From Cucumis sativus (lineage: Eukaryota > Streptophyta > Magnoliopsida > Cucurbitales > Cucurbitaceae): 64,000 nt of DNA. Positions within the stretch are counted from its first letter, which is position 1. Every line of letters starts with the position of its first letter. The notes beneath the pieces were generated by a model. It ran no database searches. It worked only from the letters and a program-made list of their open reading frames with translations, and was not told the origin of the DNA. The position numbers were made by a program, and so were the translations under genes. The stretch is from assembly GCF_000004075.3 (NCBI RefSeq), contig NC_026660.2, forward strand, positions 124,001 to 188,000, given 5' to 3'. Positions 52,781 to 63,350 of this stretch are shown in pieces.

Positions 52781-53838
52781 GATTAAGTTTGGAGTCAAAG
52801 AAAATAAGAAAAACATAATTTTCCTCCCAGAAGCCACACAGCCCGAAGACAATAGTACGATTTGAAATATGATCCTATACAATGAAAACAGGGAGAACAA
52901 TGAATAAAAGAGCAAGTATAAACCCTTCAACTTTAGGTAGACTCACACTACAACCTGTATGAAGTTAGTTGAACAAAGAACAGTAGTAAATACCATGTAT
53001 ACAAAATCTGCACAGTGCCATTATCCCACTTCTATTTCTGACAAAACGAAGCCAATAACTTCACATTTTGACAAGAAACAAAAAAATGAGAACGGTCCCT
53101 ACACATCAAATGCAAACTCCTCATCAAACTTATCAATAAAGTTTTGAAGTAGCCATCCAAATAGCCCGAAAGAATGACAAGATACAACGATTTACTTTTC
53201 TACGTTTGCTTACTGCTGGAATGATCTACAAAACAATCATTCACAGAGGAATTGTTCCACATAATTTGCACTAAATATATTAGAAAAATAAATTTCTCCA
53301 GTAAGTGCAGCTCCTTTTTGTTGAAAGAGGTCATATCTTGTAGTTTGCAAATATTTGTACAATTGTACTATTTTATGGGTCTTGGGGGAGAATCAGAGAT
53401 AAACATGATCTTTTAGAGGGCTATCCAGACCTTGGAGTGAGGTGTGGTCCCTTCCCTCGATAGAGTTCACACCTCCCTTTGAGCCTCTGTTTGTAAATCT
53501 TATCACTCTTTAGGTCATATTTTGCTTGATTAGAGTGCCCCTTTTATGGTTAGTTGGACTCTTTTTGGGGTTGGTTTTTTACTCTTTGTTTTCCTCCATT
53601 TCACCTCAAATGAAAGCTTGGTTTATTCATTCATTCTATATTTATATATATATTTATTATAGTATTTTTCTTTTATTTAAAAAAAAACAAAAAGTGAGAT
53701 AGATCATAGATGAAATCAGCTAAAAAATTTCAAATAGCTTAAGCATGAGATAGATCATAGATGGCAACAATTAAATATTAACAATTAGGGAAACAAAGTT
53801 AAAAGAGTAATTACCTATTTGGGATTCCTAAAATGAAG

Positions 53839-56353
53839 CTAAGAATCTTTGCATGTCTTCTTATTGTGGCCAAGGGCTTTACACTTGCTACATTGGAGCT
53901 GACGCTTAACTACTTCTAATGATTCATTCTGTTTCATCTTAGGACGACCCGGTGGTCTTCTAGTAGGTGGAGGGGTTACTGTAACTATTGCCTGAGTGGA
54001 TTCACCCAGGATTAGTCTGTCCACATTTGGAATAGGATGTATTGACTCAGCATAAGTTAGGCGGTAACTCTCAACAGTGAAATATCTAGGGCAATAATCA
54101 TATGGGCTTCTACCAATGCATTCAATGACAGCAATAGCATGACAACAAGGCAAACCAGTAAGCTGCCATGCCTTACAGCTACAATCCCAATTATCAACAT
54201 CAACACTGTAAACAGATTCCCCACGAACCTCAAATATGTTTCCATGGGATAGCGAAACCTGAAATGACCGTGCAATTGATATTTCTTTTTGTAATTTCTC
54301 CTCGTTGGTTGGTGTTAATTTTGTCACCCATTGGTCTGATTCAACCCTGCGACTATATATTGTTTCCATCATTTTACCCCGTAAAACATCAATCATCTGT
54401 GTTATAGGCAATTCATGTGCTTCAGATATGGAGCTATAGAACTGCTGTCCAAAATTTGATGTGATGTGGTTGTACCTTGCTCCTCCAAAGAATGCATTTG
54501 CCCAATGTTCTGGTTCGCTTTGTATGATCCAATTGTAAGCATCAGGTGAAATTCCTTTTATGCTTTCAGCACAACGCTGGAAGTCCTCAAGTTTAGTTGC
54601 AAGAGCAGCAGCATAGAAATCATTAATCATAAATCGCCTCGCCTCATGAGAAAATTGGCCCTTTAAATCGTTGTTTAGCTTTTCAGCTAGATGGCGCAAA
54701 CAGTAGCTGTGGTATGACTTGTCAAATATTTCACCCAAAGACTTGTTCAGTCCATTCTGAAAATCTGCTACAAATGTAATCTGCTCTGACCTTTTCACTG
54801 CAGATTTCAGTTCCAGTAAAAACCAATGCCAATTTTCCTCTGTCTCGGCATCTACAACAGCAAAAGCTGCTGGAAATATAGCGTCTTCCCCATCTACAGC
54901 TGTGGCAGTAAAAAAAAAACCCTGATACTTTGAGTTCAATGGAGTACTATCAAGGAAAAGGAGAGGTCGACAACCTTGCTGGAAACCAGAAATTGATGCA
55001 TGAAATGACACAAATAGACGATGAAAGCTCGAGTCATCTTTAGTGGTGAATGAAGCAACACTCCCAGGGTTAGTTTCTTTGATCTTCTCACAAAAGTATG
55101 GCAACTGATTATATGCTTCCTTGTAGGAACCTTGGAGCTGCTCCCTTGCTATCTCTTTCGCACGCCATGCCTGTGAATAGTTCAATTGGATTCCATATTC
55201 TCGTTTTATGTCATCTGCAATATCTTTTGGTTTGTAGTTTGGGGACACTTTTAATTTTTCCTTTATGATATTTCCCACCCATCCCCTGGTAGCCCGATAC
55301 CCAGCTTTAGCAGCAGCCCCTTCACATGAATGATGTGTGTTCATTTTCTTAATACAAATCAGTTGGGTAGTAGACAACCTTGAAGCATATATTCGCCATG
55401 GACAACCTTGGTATTTGCATTTAACAGTGACACGGTGGCTGTCATTTTTCTTATACCGGTAAGCAAAACCATGTGCGATTGAGTACTTATGCAAGGCTTC
55501 TCGGAATTCGCTAAAGCTGTTAAATCTTTGGTCTACACCAATAATGGCATTTTCCCATTGTTGTGCAGCTTTTCGATGTTTTTCATCACTGGACCCTGCA
55601 GGAACACAAATTAAAGGGACTTCGCTGGATATGTCCATACCAATCTGATCCATGGTAATGATAGCCTCAACTCCAACATCTACAGGCTCAACTACAGGAA
55701 CTACTGCCTCAGAAACTGTTGTTCTACTTGACCTGCATTTTAAAAGGTTGCATTACAAATTTAAGAAAAAATGTCATATATGGGCCACTATATGTTAAAT
55801 GCATGGGTGATAAAAAACGCAATCTATGGGATATCAAAATGCAAATGTTTATGGTTGCATAGAGTTCTTAAGATACTTGAGAGAATTTTTTTTTTTTTTT
55901 TTCTTGGGGGGTGTGGGGGGGTGCTTGGGCAGATTGAAAAATAAGGGAAGATGAAAGAAACATAATAAGTATAGAAAATAAACATGACTCGATGATGAAC
56001 TACCTACTAGCAGGCATATTAGATAAATTCCGGGCAGCTGCTTCTTCTGACAAGATAAACACATCGGCTGTGACAGAATCCTTTAAAAAGTTTACCATCC
56101 GCTTTAGATCCTTGTCCTTGGATACTGAGATGAGAGTTTTCTTGTTACCAGGAAGAAAATACTTGATGGACATTGTATCTATACTACAACTAAACATTTC
56201 TGCTACTTCTGTCTTGAAATCATTCAAATTTGTTTGTTGATCAATATCTATAGCATAGGCCTCGCCCCCAGTGTAAGAAAGGGATCCATCTTTGTTTTTC
56301 ACAAACTCACCACCTGATTGGCATATAGCAATTATTTTCTTCGTAGCTGTGGC
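53839..56353 (-). CDS. PB1-domain MULE transposase-derived protein (MUSTANG-B type)
   Basis: Two coding exons seen: 53839-55732 (stop TAG) and 56004-56353 or 56346. The N-terminal PB1 domain reads KKIIAICQSGGEFVKNKDG, then GGEAYAIDIDQQTNLNDF. It is followed by the MuDR-type zinc region (VKCKYQGCPWRI ... HHSC), the MULE core (LLFLDSTPLNSKYQG, ITFVADFQNGLNKSLGEIF), a SWIM zinc finger (CSCKAWQLTGLPCCH) and a C-terminal CCHC knuckle (CSKCKALGHNKKTC). About 747 aa. Domesticated MUSTANG genes with a PB1 domain form the MUG-B clade and act in plant development. The start is unresolved: no ATG precedes KKIIAICQ in its exon. The acceptor is either cttag|GCC or ccacag|CT. The second would give the family start MATKK if a short upstream exon ends in ATGG, but I could not locate that exon. 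No flanking TIRs are evident, as expected for a domesticated copy. Confidence 0.88.
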
Positions 56354-58248
56354 CTAAGCAATTACACATGATAGCATTACAAATAATACCCAATAATCAA
56401 AATAACTTACATAAAAATTAATCATAAGAAAGTATTATTGACAAAACACAGGACACAAATTCAGAGCAGAATGGCAAACCGATAAGGAACAGAACAATAT
56501 TAACATTGTGGGAATTTTCTTACGCCAAGTAACAACTTAATGTGCTTTGCAAAATATTTTAACTTCTTCAAACTAAATTCAAGGTCACTATGCAAAAAGA
56601 AAAGGAAAAGACACTCAGGAGGCCAAAATGACCGTTATTGTTTTGAATCAATAACTATATGTGCTTCTAAAACCATAAGTCTAAATCTTAAAGAAAAACA
56701 TGGGGTGGGATATCAAATCAAGCAACATTTTCAAAAGTGTACCAACCAAAAACGATAGTACACATGCTACTTTGGTTTAATTCTGTGCATGATGCAATAC
56801 ATTTTCTACGGTTGAACCGAGGCACCTGAATGATGGTCGTTAGTTAATTTTCAAATCCTTAACATGATCATAAGCTAATGGAAGTATTCAGGGTGACCCT
56901 GCTATTCGATTCTTCAATAGTTAAATATTGGCAACAGATGTACTTGTATTACACTCAGCCTTACTTCCATGCAGAGGTTGTTGGTCTTGAATTAGCACAG
57001 CACCCAAACAAACCCTAAAAGCATTTGATTATATGATGAATTGTTTAGAGAAATTTGGAAGCCCTAACACTGGAACAGTAGGCAACAGTCATTGCTTTTT
57101 TTAAATTATCAAAGGCATCTAGCACTACGTTACTCTAAAGACAATTACTTTTTCTAATAAATTGAGTTATAGGAAAAGCTAAGCATACTATAATGTGCCA
57201 CAAACTTTCGATACTCAATCAAGTCAAAAACCAACGTAGTTCCTTAACATTTTGTGATGTTTGCCATTGCACCATTTTCTAATCTTTTTTCGGATTAGCT
57301 AAGAGTCTAAGACTCCTTGGCTTGACCCAATATGGCTCAAGTCCTCAATCTTGGAAATTCACCTACTACAATGAGCCATTATGGCTCTTCTTGAAGCTTT
57401 AGATGGATTAAAACTAAATCGAATGACCAAACTCTTTCCTCAGTCAATCTAAAGAACAGAGATAGGCTCAAAGAAGAACAAAAGGCAGATAAGATTAATA
57501 AGAACAAAAGAAAATTAATAAAGAACTCTTCCACACCACCCTTAAAAAAAATCAAATCAAATAGTGAAGTCATAAAAAAACATGAGCAAACTAAAGATGT
57601 AACATATGAACTCCATCTCTCCCCACCCTAAGACCCCCCATAACACCCTTATCCTACCCAAAGACAATTCTACTAAGAACGTCACTATCTAGAAGAAAAA
57701 AGAAAAGGAAGACAGGGATCACCTTGTTTAAAGTTTCTTAACGGTAATAACCAAAATAGAGCATCTTACATTTCCCATGCAGCTTCGCATCCATCCCTTT
57801 CTTTCTTTTTTCTTTTTTTCCTTAATGGAAGTTTGGTTTTATCAATCTATAATGAAAATTTCCATAATCCACTGGCTTAAGCTTTTGAGTTGATTGGTGA
57901 TTTAACATGGTATCAAAGCAAAAGATTTTATGTTTGAACCCTATAATCTCATATCCTTCCTAATTAATATCGATTTCCACTTGTTGGACCTTTTTCAAGC
58001 TTAGAAGTGAGGAAGGTATTGAAGTATATTGACATAATTAAATTTAGCATAAATATAATTTACCAACTTAAGCTTTTTGGTTGATCGGTGATTTAATATA
58101 AAACTTGACAATGTACACTAGGCGTAATGCATTGCATTGTGTGAACAATAACCAAGTCATAAAATAAAAACACTAAAAGGATTCTAGTCAATAGAGCTAA
58201 ACTAATGGTATACTTTTTTTTAAGATGATCGTGAATTTATATACATAC
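56354..58248. other. region upstream of the PB1-MULE coding exons
   Basis: It probably holds the 5' leader, a leader intron and the promoter of the PB1-MULE gene, and an LTR-like remnant at 57875-58105. NPSN exons 8-10 (SNARE half-motif and membrane anchor) were searched for here by eye on the minus strand and not found. Confidence 0.5.
57875..58105 (+). repeat. LTR/TRIM-like remnant with tRNA-Met primer-binding-site-like sequence
   Basis: The sequence gcttaagcttttgagttgat continues into ggtgatttaaca and then TGGTATCAAAGC (to 57919), one mismatch from the TGGTATCAGAGC site that primes many plant LTR elements from initiator tRNA-Met. A second copy of the end sequence (cttaagctttttggttgatc) lies at 58067-58100. 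The spacing of about 190 bp suggests a very short non-autonomous element or a rearranged fragment. Confidence 0.45.
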
Positions 58249-60029
58249 TTGACCTTCCAATGTAAAAGCAGACTGCCTTCCCATTTCAATGGTTTGTTCA
58301 ACTACCTAAAGATCAAACTTTGCATTAGAAAAAACTGTAAAATAATAAGTATTATAATAATAAATAAATACTACAACAACAAAAGAAAAGAAAACATCAT
58401 TTTAAAAAAATCTGGTCACCATTTTAGAGCTTTCAATCGCAGGGTCACTATCATCCATTATCTTCTTCCCAACATTGTTCAGTTCTTGACTTATTATTGC
58501 TACAGCACAAAAACATGCCAACAGAATGTGAAATATATAGAAGAAAAAAGGATACTTAAAAGTTCCATCACTTTTCAACACACATATAGTACAAAAAACT
58601 CAAAGAAAACACTGTCCCCACAAGTGTAATCATACTTTTTCTTCCTTCTGCCTCCTAAATTCGGGAATACAGAAATTTACTGCTTCACAATAAACCATTT
58701 TTATATTTATTACTTGAGTCTTGAACAAATCTCGAAGATTGAAATTTGTAACTAAAGCTACTGTTTCTTTTTCTTGCATTTCAATTTTTAAGTCCTGAAG
58801 CCTGGATTTGAATGCAAACCTATCCTTAAGTCTACTTAATATAAAATGGGAACAAAATCCTAATTCCTTCAAGTCAAGCATATTATATTATAAGATTTAT
58901 ATCACGCAAAACATATCAAAACTGAATAAATATAATTGTAAATAAAAATGCATAGTTATTGTGAACAAATCACGTGGATGGATTGAAACGGGAAACAAGT
59001 AATTAATTGTTTGAAGTTAAAAAATAAGGGCGATACAAACTAAGAGCTGATGAAAGAATGGAAAAATTCATAAAACTGGGCAATGGAACCAATAGAGCAT
59101 TCAGGCCAATAAGAGCCGAGCAAAGGATGGAAATGATGTTCTCATTACAATTACTATGGTTAAAGATCCTTCCTTGGTATGTCAACTTGAGATTGGTAAT
59201 ATGAGTTCTAAAACAAAGATTCCAAATTCAAAATTTGAAGTCCATACACGTTCCACAAGTAGAAATTCCTCAGCAGGAGCATATGCATATTTAGCTACAA
59301 GCTTATGGATTTCGCACGTATAAAATCTTACATGGTGTCATTTGAACATTATCATCAGTTGAAGATTCATTAATGCCTCGCTCATCAAACAGCTCTACTC
59401 TCTTATTAGCAGGAGTATTCGTATACCTGTGTTCCAGCCATAAAACACGAGAAACTCAAATTTTAAGCAAGCAAAAATGCAATCACTGAATATGTTAGAC
59501 CGTGCAAACCAAGTTTGACCACCCGTGTAATTACCAAGATAGAGAGGCTACATCCTTAAATCCATGAACTTTAAGGAACAATTGAATATTCATAGTTCTC
59601 ATTTAAAACCAGAAATCATTTTTTTATACGTTCTTTTTTATTATACACTAAAAAAACAATTAAATAGTTATCTCTCCGTGGAGAATCCTCATCTAAAGAG
59701 GAATTTGTCAAACCTTCTAACATAAACAAAATAATTAACCTACCAAATTATCTAATTGTTGATATACATAATCCAAATATTATATTTTTCTATAGAACCA
59801 ATTGCTTTCATTGAGAGAAAAATGAAAAATTACAAGAGCGTGCGTGATCCAAATGTTCATTTTTATAGTTCAAACATATAAAATTATCTAAGTCAGTTAA
59901 ACAATTAAACTTTCAAATTTTAATATTCTGCTTATATAAGCAAGACCTCGGATACTGCTTCACAAGACCTAATAATTCTGTGCCACTTAATGGATATCCA
60001 TTAAAAAATGGAAGGAAAATCCTATGGAG

Positions 60030-60190
60030 GAACTTTACCTATGCTTTCTATTGGAACTTATGTCTAGAGAGAAATGCTCACCTCTTCGCAGATTAGCAAT
60101 GAAGCATATGATCTTTAATTAATTCTACTTCTTTTCTTGCTTTAACTTGGTGTAAACTTTTTCCACACTTTTGTAAATAGCTTATCGACC
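60030..60190 (+). mobile_element. LINE 3' tail remnant
   Basis: The frame reads ILWRNFTYAFYWNLCLERNA and, after a stop, fragments such as LALTWCKLFPHFCK. This matches the segment following the zinc-binding domain in plant LINE ORF2 (compare IWLERN in the remnant at 34165). It is interrupted by stops and lies inside the gap of the partial NPSN copy. Confidence 0.55.
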
Positions 60191-60279
60191 CCATGACAAA
60201 CTAGACGAGCTTTCTTTTGTAAGTTTGTTCACTGATAGTTCCAAAGAACAAAGCCAGCTTCACCAATCGTATCTGTTAA

Positions 60280-60540
60280 CGACGCTCTTTCAACTATATC
60301 ATAGAGGAATCCTCCAGATTTATACAAGCTGATTTGGAAGGGGCTCTTCCAAATAATATCAAATTTTTTATATAGGAGTCAGCCAAAAATGCTGCATTCA
60401 CAGAGTGGACAGTATTCAAAGAAAGCACTGCTGGATCAGTCTCTCCCAAAATGGCTGCTGTCTTTGTAACTCTGATTATGAGACTCAAGACCATATCTTC
60501 ATACACTCCCTTTTTCAAAAAGATTTGAGTACACTTTCAA
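60280..60540 (+). mobile_element. LINE zinc-binding-domain remnant
   Basis: Across a frame change the plus strand gives IKFFI, then QRKHCWISLSQNGCCLCNSD and YETQDHIFIHSLFQK, the CxxC...HxxxH-like zf-RVT signature of plant LINEs. It is followed by a T-rich run at 60571-60595. Relative to the normal element this segment should precede the one at 60030-60190, but here it follows it. Confidence 0.6.
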
Positions 60541-62875
60541 ACAGCCATTTAATTAAATTTTTCTTCTTTTCTTCTTTTTTTTTTTTTTTTTTTTTGGCAA
60601 AAGACTTATATTAGTTTTTGACACCCCCAGTCAACCTAAAAGACTTGGTTATTGATAATGCATTATCTTTCTGTACTGCACACCCTTATAAAGATCATGG
60701 TAGTCTTTATGGATGATTGAAGAACATTTTTGCAATGAAGCTTTGGTGGTAATTACATTTAACAATGAAATACTCAGTTTTCTTTCCCCAGAAAGAAAAA
60801 ATAATAATTAAAACGAGGTCCACTGACCTAGCCTAACGAATCCATGTGCTAACAGGACGTCTTTTCTTAAACTTCATTATCGGAATGGGGTCTTCTTCTC
60901 CCCCTCAAAAACAGTGTTTAACAAGCAAATAAAAGGGGTCTACTAATCCACAAAACCACACTCCAATGAAGGCGTGAGAAACCAAACAGAATAAAAGGCT
61001 TAAAGGGTCTCTTTCCCTAAACATAAAAATTGATAACTACACAAGACAGCACCCAATGCCATTCAACCGTTCAATGAAAATACACAACAACAAAGGCAAT
61101 ACAATCAAAACAATCACTTATAAAAAGAAAAAAAAAACATACGGAATGGGACGAAAACTGTCGCGAATTTCACCATGGATCTGATCCAACCGAGGGCTCC
61201 GCTGCACACTGCTAGCCATTCCACCGGGAGAACAGACTGAAGAAGCGGAGGGAAATTTATCTATTGCATTTAATAAAAATGAACGGTTGGTTCTCTAAGT
61301 TTCGGGTTCCATGAAAGCAAAACTGAAAGGGGGTTAAAAGAGAAAGAGGAGTGAAGGGAAAACGGAAAAGAGGAATGAAGAAGACGATGATGAAAGGCAG
61401 AAACGTATGGGAGAAAAATGGAGCTGAATTTTGGAGGAAACGAAAATGGAGGTAAAATTTATGAAGAGCGGTTTGGTTGAAGTTTATATGTATGCGGTTA
61501 AGATGCCTAAAATGTCTGAGGTTTTTTATTTTCTTCTTTTTTTCACGTATTATTTGTTATTATAAAAGGATAATCACAATTAGGGATTATTTCTTTTACA
61601 TAACTATATTGTATTTTTTTAATAAAAAATCAAATTTGTTTTCATTCATAACGTAATTTTGTTTTTATTATTATTAAAGTTTTGAATTTTCACCGGATAT
61701 TATGAAAAGTTAATCACTATTTTTTGTGATAACTCCAAATTGTTTTTTCAATTATATTTATCTATATTTTAATCAAATAGTTATGGTTTTTCGAAATTAA
61801 AAAAATAAGTAAAGGTGAAATTGCCTGTTATGGAAAATATTTACAAGCAGTTAGCTGGATGATAATTTGTTTTTATTTACAATATTTTGTTTTATTTTGG
61901 TGTATTTAAAAATCAAATAAAAAAGTTAATAATTTTATATTTTAAAATAACAAATTTTACAAAATACTTATAGAGTAAATTTCATTATTAGCAATAAAAT
62001 ACTATCGTTATAGAATTCAAAAACTTTGCTAGTTGGTAAATATGCATCTAATTTTAGGTTAACAGTTGATTTGGCCATTTAACGCTAAAAAAATAATAAA
62101 TAATAAAAACATCTGATCTTAAAACAAATTGGTTGAAATTTGATCTCATTCTTCTCTTCTTCCTTACTATCTAAATCGTCATGATTCACGCCTCTTATCC
62201 TCAACTTTATTTTCCAATCTTCATCCTCTATTTATGGTTTGTTTTAGTTTTTCAAATTTCCCTATTTTCGTTCGTCTATTTAAGTTTACTTATGGGGTGA
62301 GAAGGAATATAACAAATTACTATAAATTAATTAAGGATATAGTAAATTTGTAAAGAGATTGCAAGTATGACATATTTTAATTAAATTTCAAAGTAAAAGA
62401 CGAAAATACCCCAATACACTTTACTTATTTGCTTCCAACTTCCACTTTCTTTTTTTTTCTTCATATTCCGATTTTCTTTAAAGATTTTATTTTTCTCCAC
62501 AATTTTTTCTCATTTTCAACGGTTTTCTCCGTTTTTCATCTTCACCGTTTTCTCCATTCTCCATCTTGACCGTTTTTTCTCCCTTCTCCATCTTCACCAT
62601 CGTTCTTCATTCATCTTCTCTGTGATTTTCTCCTATTTAAGATCATTTCTTCTCTCCGCAATTTTCTTCCATCTCACTTTTATGTTTTTTTAGATGTGAT
62701 TCTTCCCTAAAATTTTACTTCATCCAATTTTTACAATTTGATTTAATTTCATCACTCTAGGTTGATTTTGTTCAATTCAATTGATTTTACTAGTATTTTT
62801 ATATTTAAAAATGTGTGGAAATAGAGGTAGTATTACACTCATAACATTGATTAATCATAATTATGAATTGTTGCA

Positions 62876-62876
<1 letters not shown>

Positions 62877-62902
<26 letters not shown>
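62877..62902. repeat. (TA)n microsatellite
   Basis: Uninterrupted TA dinucleotides inside the foldback element. Confidence 0.85.
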
Positions 62903-62906
<4 letters not shown>

Positions 62907-62944
62907 TATACAGTTTTATCATCCTAGTGTTACACTCATAACAT

Positions 62945-63350
62945 TATAGAAGATAAAGCACTGATTGACTAATATTAGTGATGACCTAGGATACGAGTCT
63001 ATTATTGATAGATTACTATCCGTGATGGACTAGGATACATATCTATTATTGATATACTACTATCAGTGATAACTTAGGATATTAGTGATGGTCTGGGATA
63101 GGGTTTAATATCAGTGATGATCTAAGATACGAGTCTATCATTGATAGACTACTATTAGTGATTGACTAAGATAAGAGTTTATCATTAATAGACTAATACC
63201 ACTTATGAACTAGGATAAAAGTCTATCATTGATAGACTACTATTAGTGATGGACTATGATACAAGTTTATGATTGATAGACTACTATCATGATAACCTAG
63301 GATATTATTGTTACACTAGGATACAGGTCTATCAATGATAGACTGACATC
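62945..63350. repeat. minisatellite, unit about 44 bp with a palindromic core
   Basis: About seven to eight degenerate units of the form gatagactactattagtgat, then tgactaagataagagtttat, then catt. The unit junctions form the palindrome tctatcattgataga. Units vary by substitutions and small deletions. The same core occurs in the MITEs at 37120-37310 and 43141-43380. Confidence 0.75.

Larger units (their letters stand above)
45228..53838. other. 8.6 kb gene-poor spacer
   Basis: It contains the CIPK copy B promoter with a GA/CT tract near 45343-45379, a Helitron-like element (46900-48000), a possible LINE tail (50940-51260), repeat-like sequence at 51.7-52.8 kb and the 3' flank of the PB1-MULE gene. 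At 53695-53711 and 53746-53762 is a short direct repeat, gagatagatcatagatg. No intact gene is supported; small open frames have no family motifs. Confidence 0.5.
58249..61219 (-). pseudogene. partial second copy of NPSN13 (exons 1, 5, 6, 7 only)
   Basis: Exon equivalents at 61143-61219 (77 nt, starts MASSVQRSPRLDQIHGEIRD), 59332-59426 (95 nt, YTNTPANKRVELFDERG), 58420-58499 (80 nt, SQELNNVGKKIMDDSDPAI) and 58249-58305 (57 nt, VVEQTIEMGRQSAFTLEGQ). Each has exactly the length of NPSN13 exon 1, 5, 6 or 7, keeps GT...AG borders and has no stop. Exons 2-4 and 8-10 were not found, so the SNARE motif stops near its central Gln and the membrane anchor is missing. The gap between exons 1 and 5 contains LINE remnants. 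Splicing exon 1 to exon 5 would stay in frame, because the lost exons total 225 nt. Reading past exon 7 hits a stop within four codons. A full-length NPSN function is excluded; a soluble fragment or transcribed pseudogene is possible. Confidence 0.85.

Noticed and set aside
52556..52930. 124-residue minus-strand frame near the PB1-MULE gene
   Set aside because: It overlaps repeat-like DNA, has no motif and no plausible expression context.
53839..56353. Active Mutator-like element
   Set aside because: The N-terminal PB1 domain, the split and spliced coding region and the lack of visible long TIRs fit a domesticated MUSTANG-type gene better.
62945..63350. CRISPR-like array
   Set aside because: The units are contiguous and degenerate with no unique spacers of constant length, and the host is a plant nuclear genome; this is a minisatellite.
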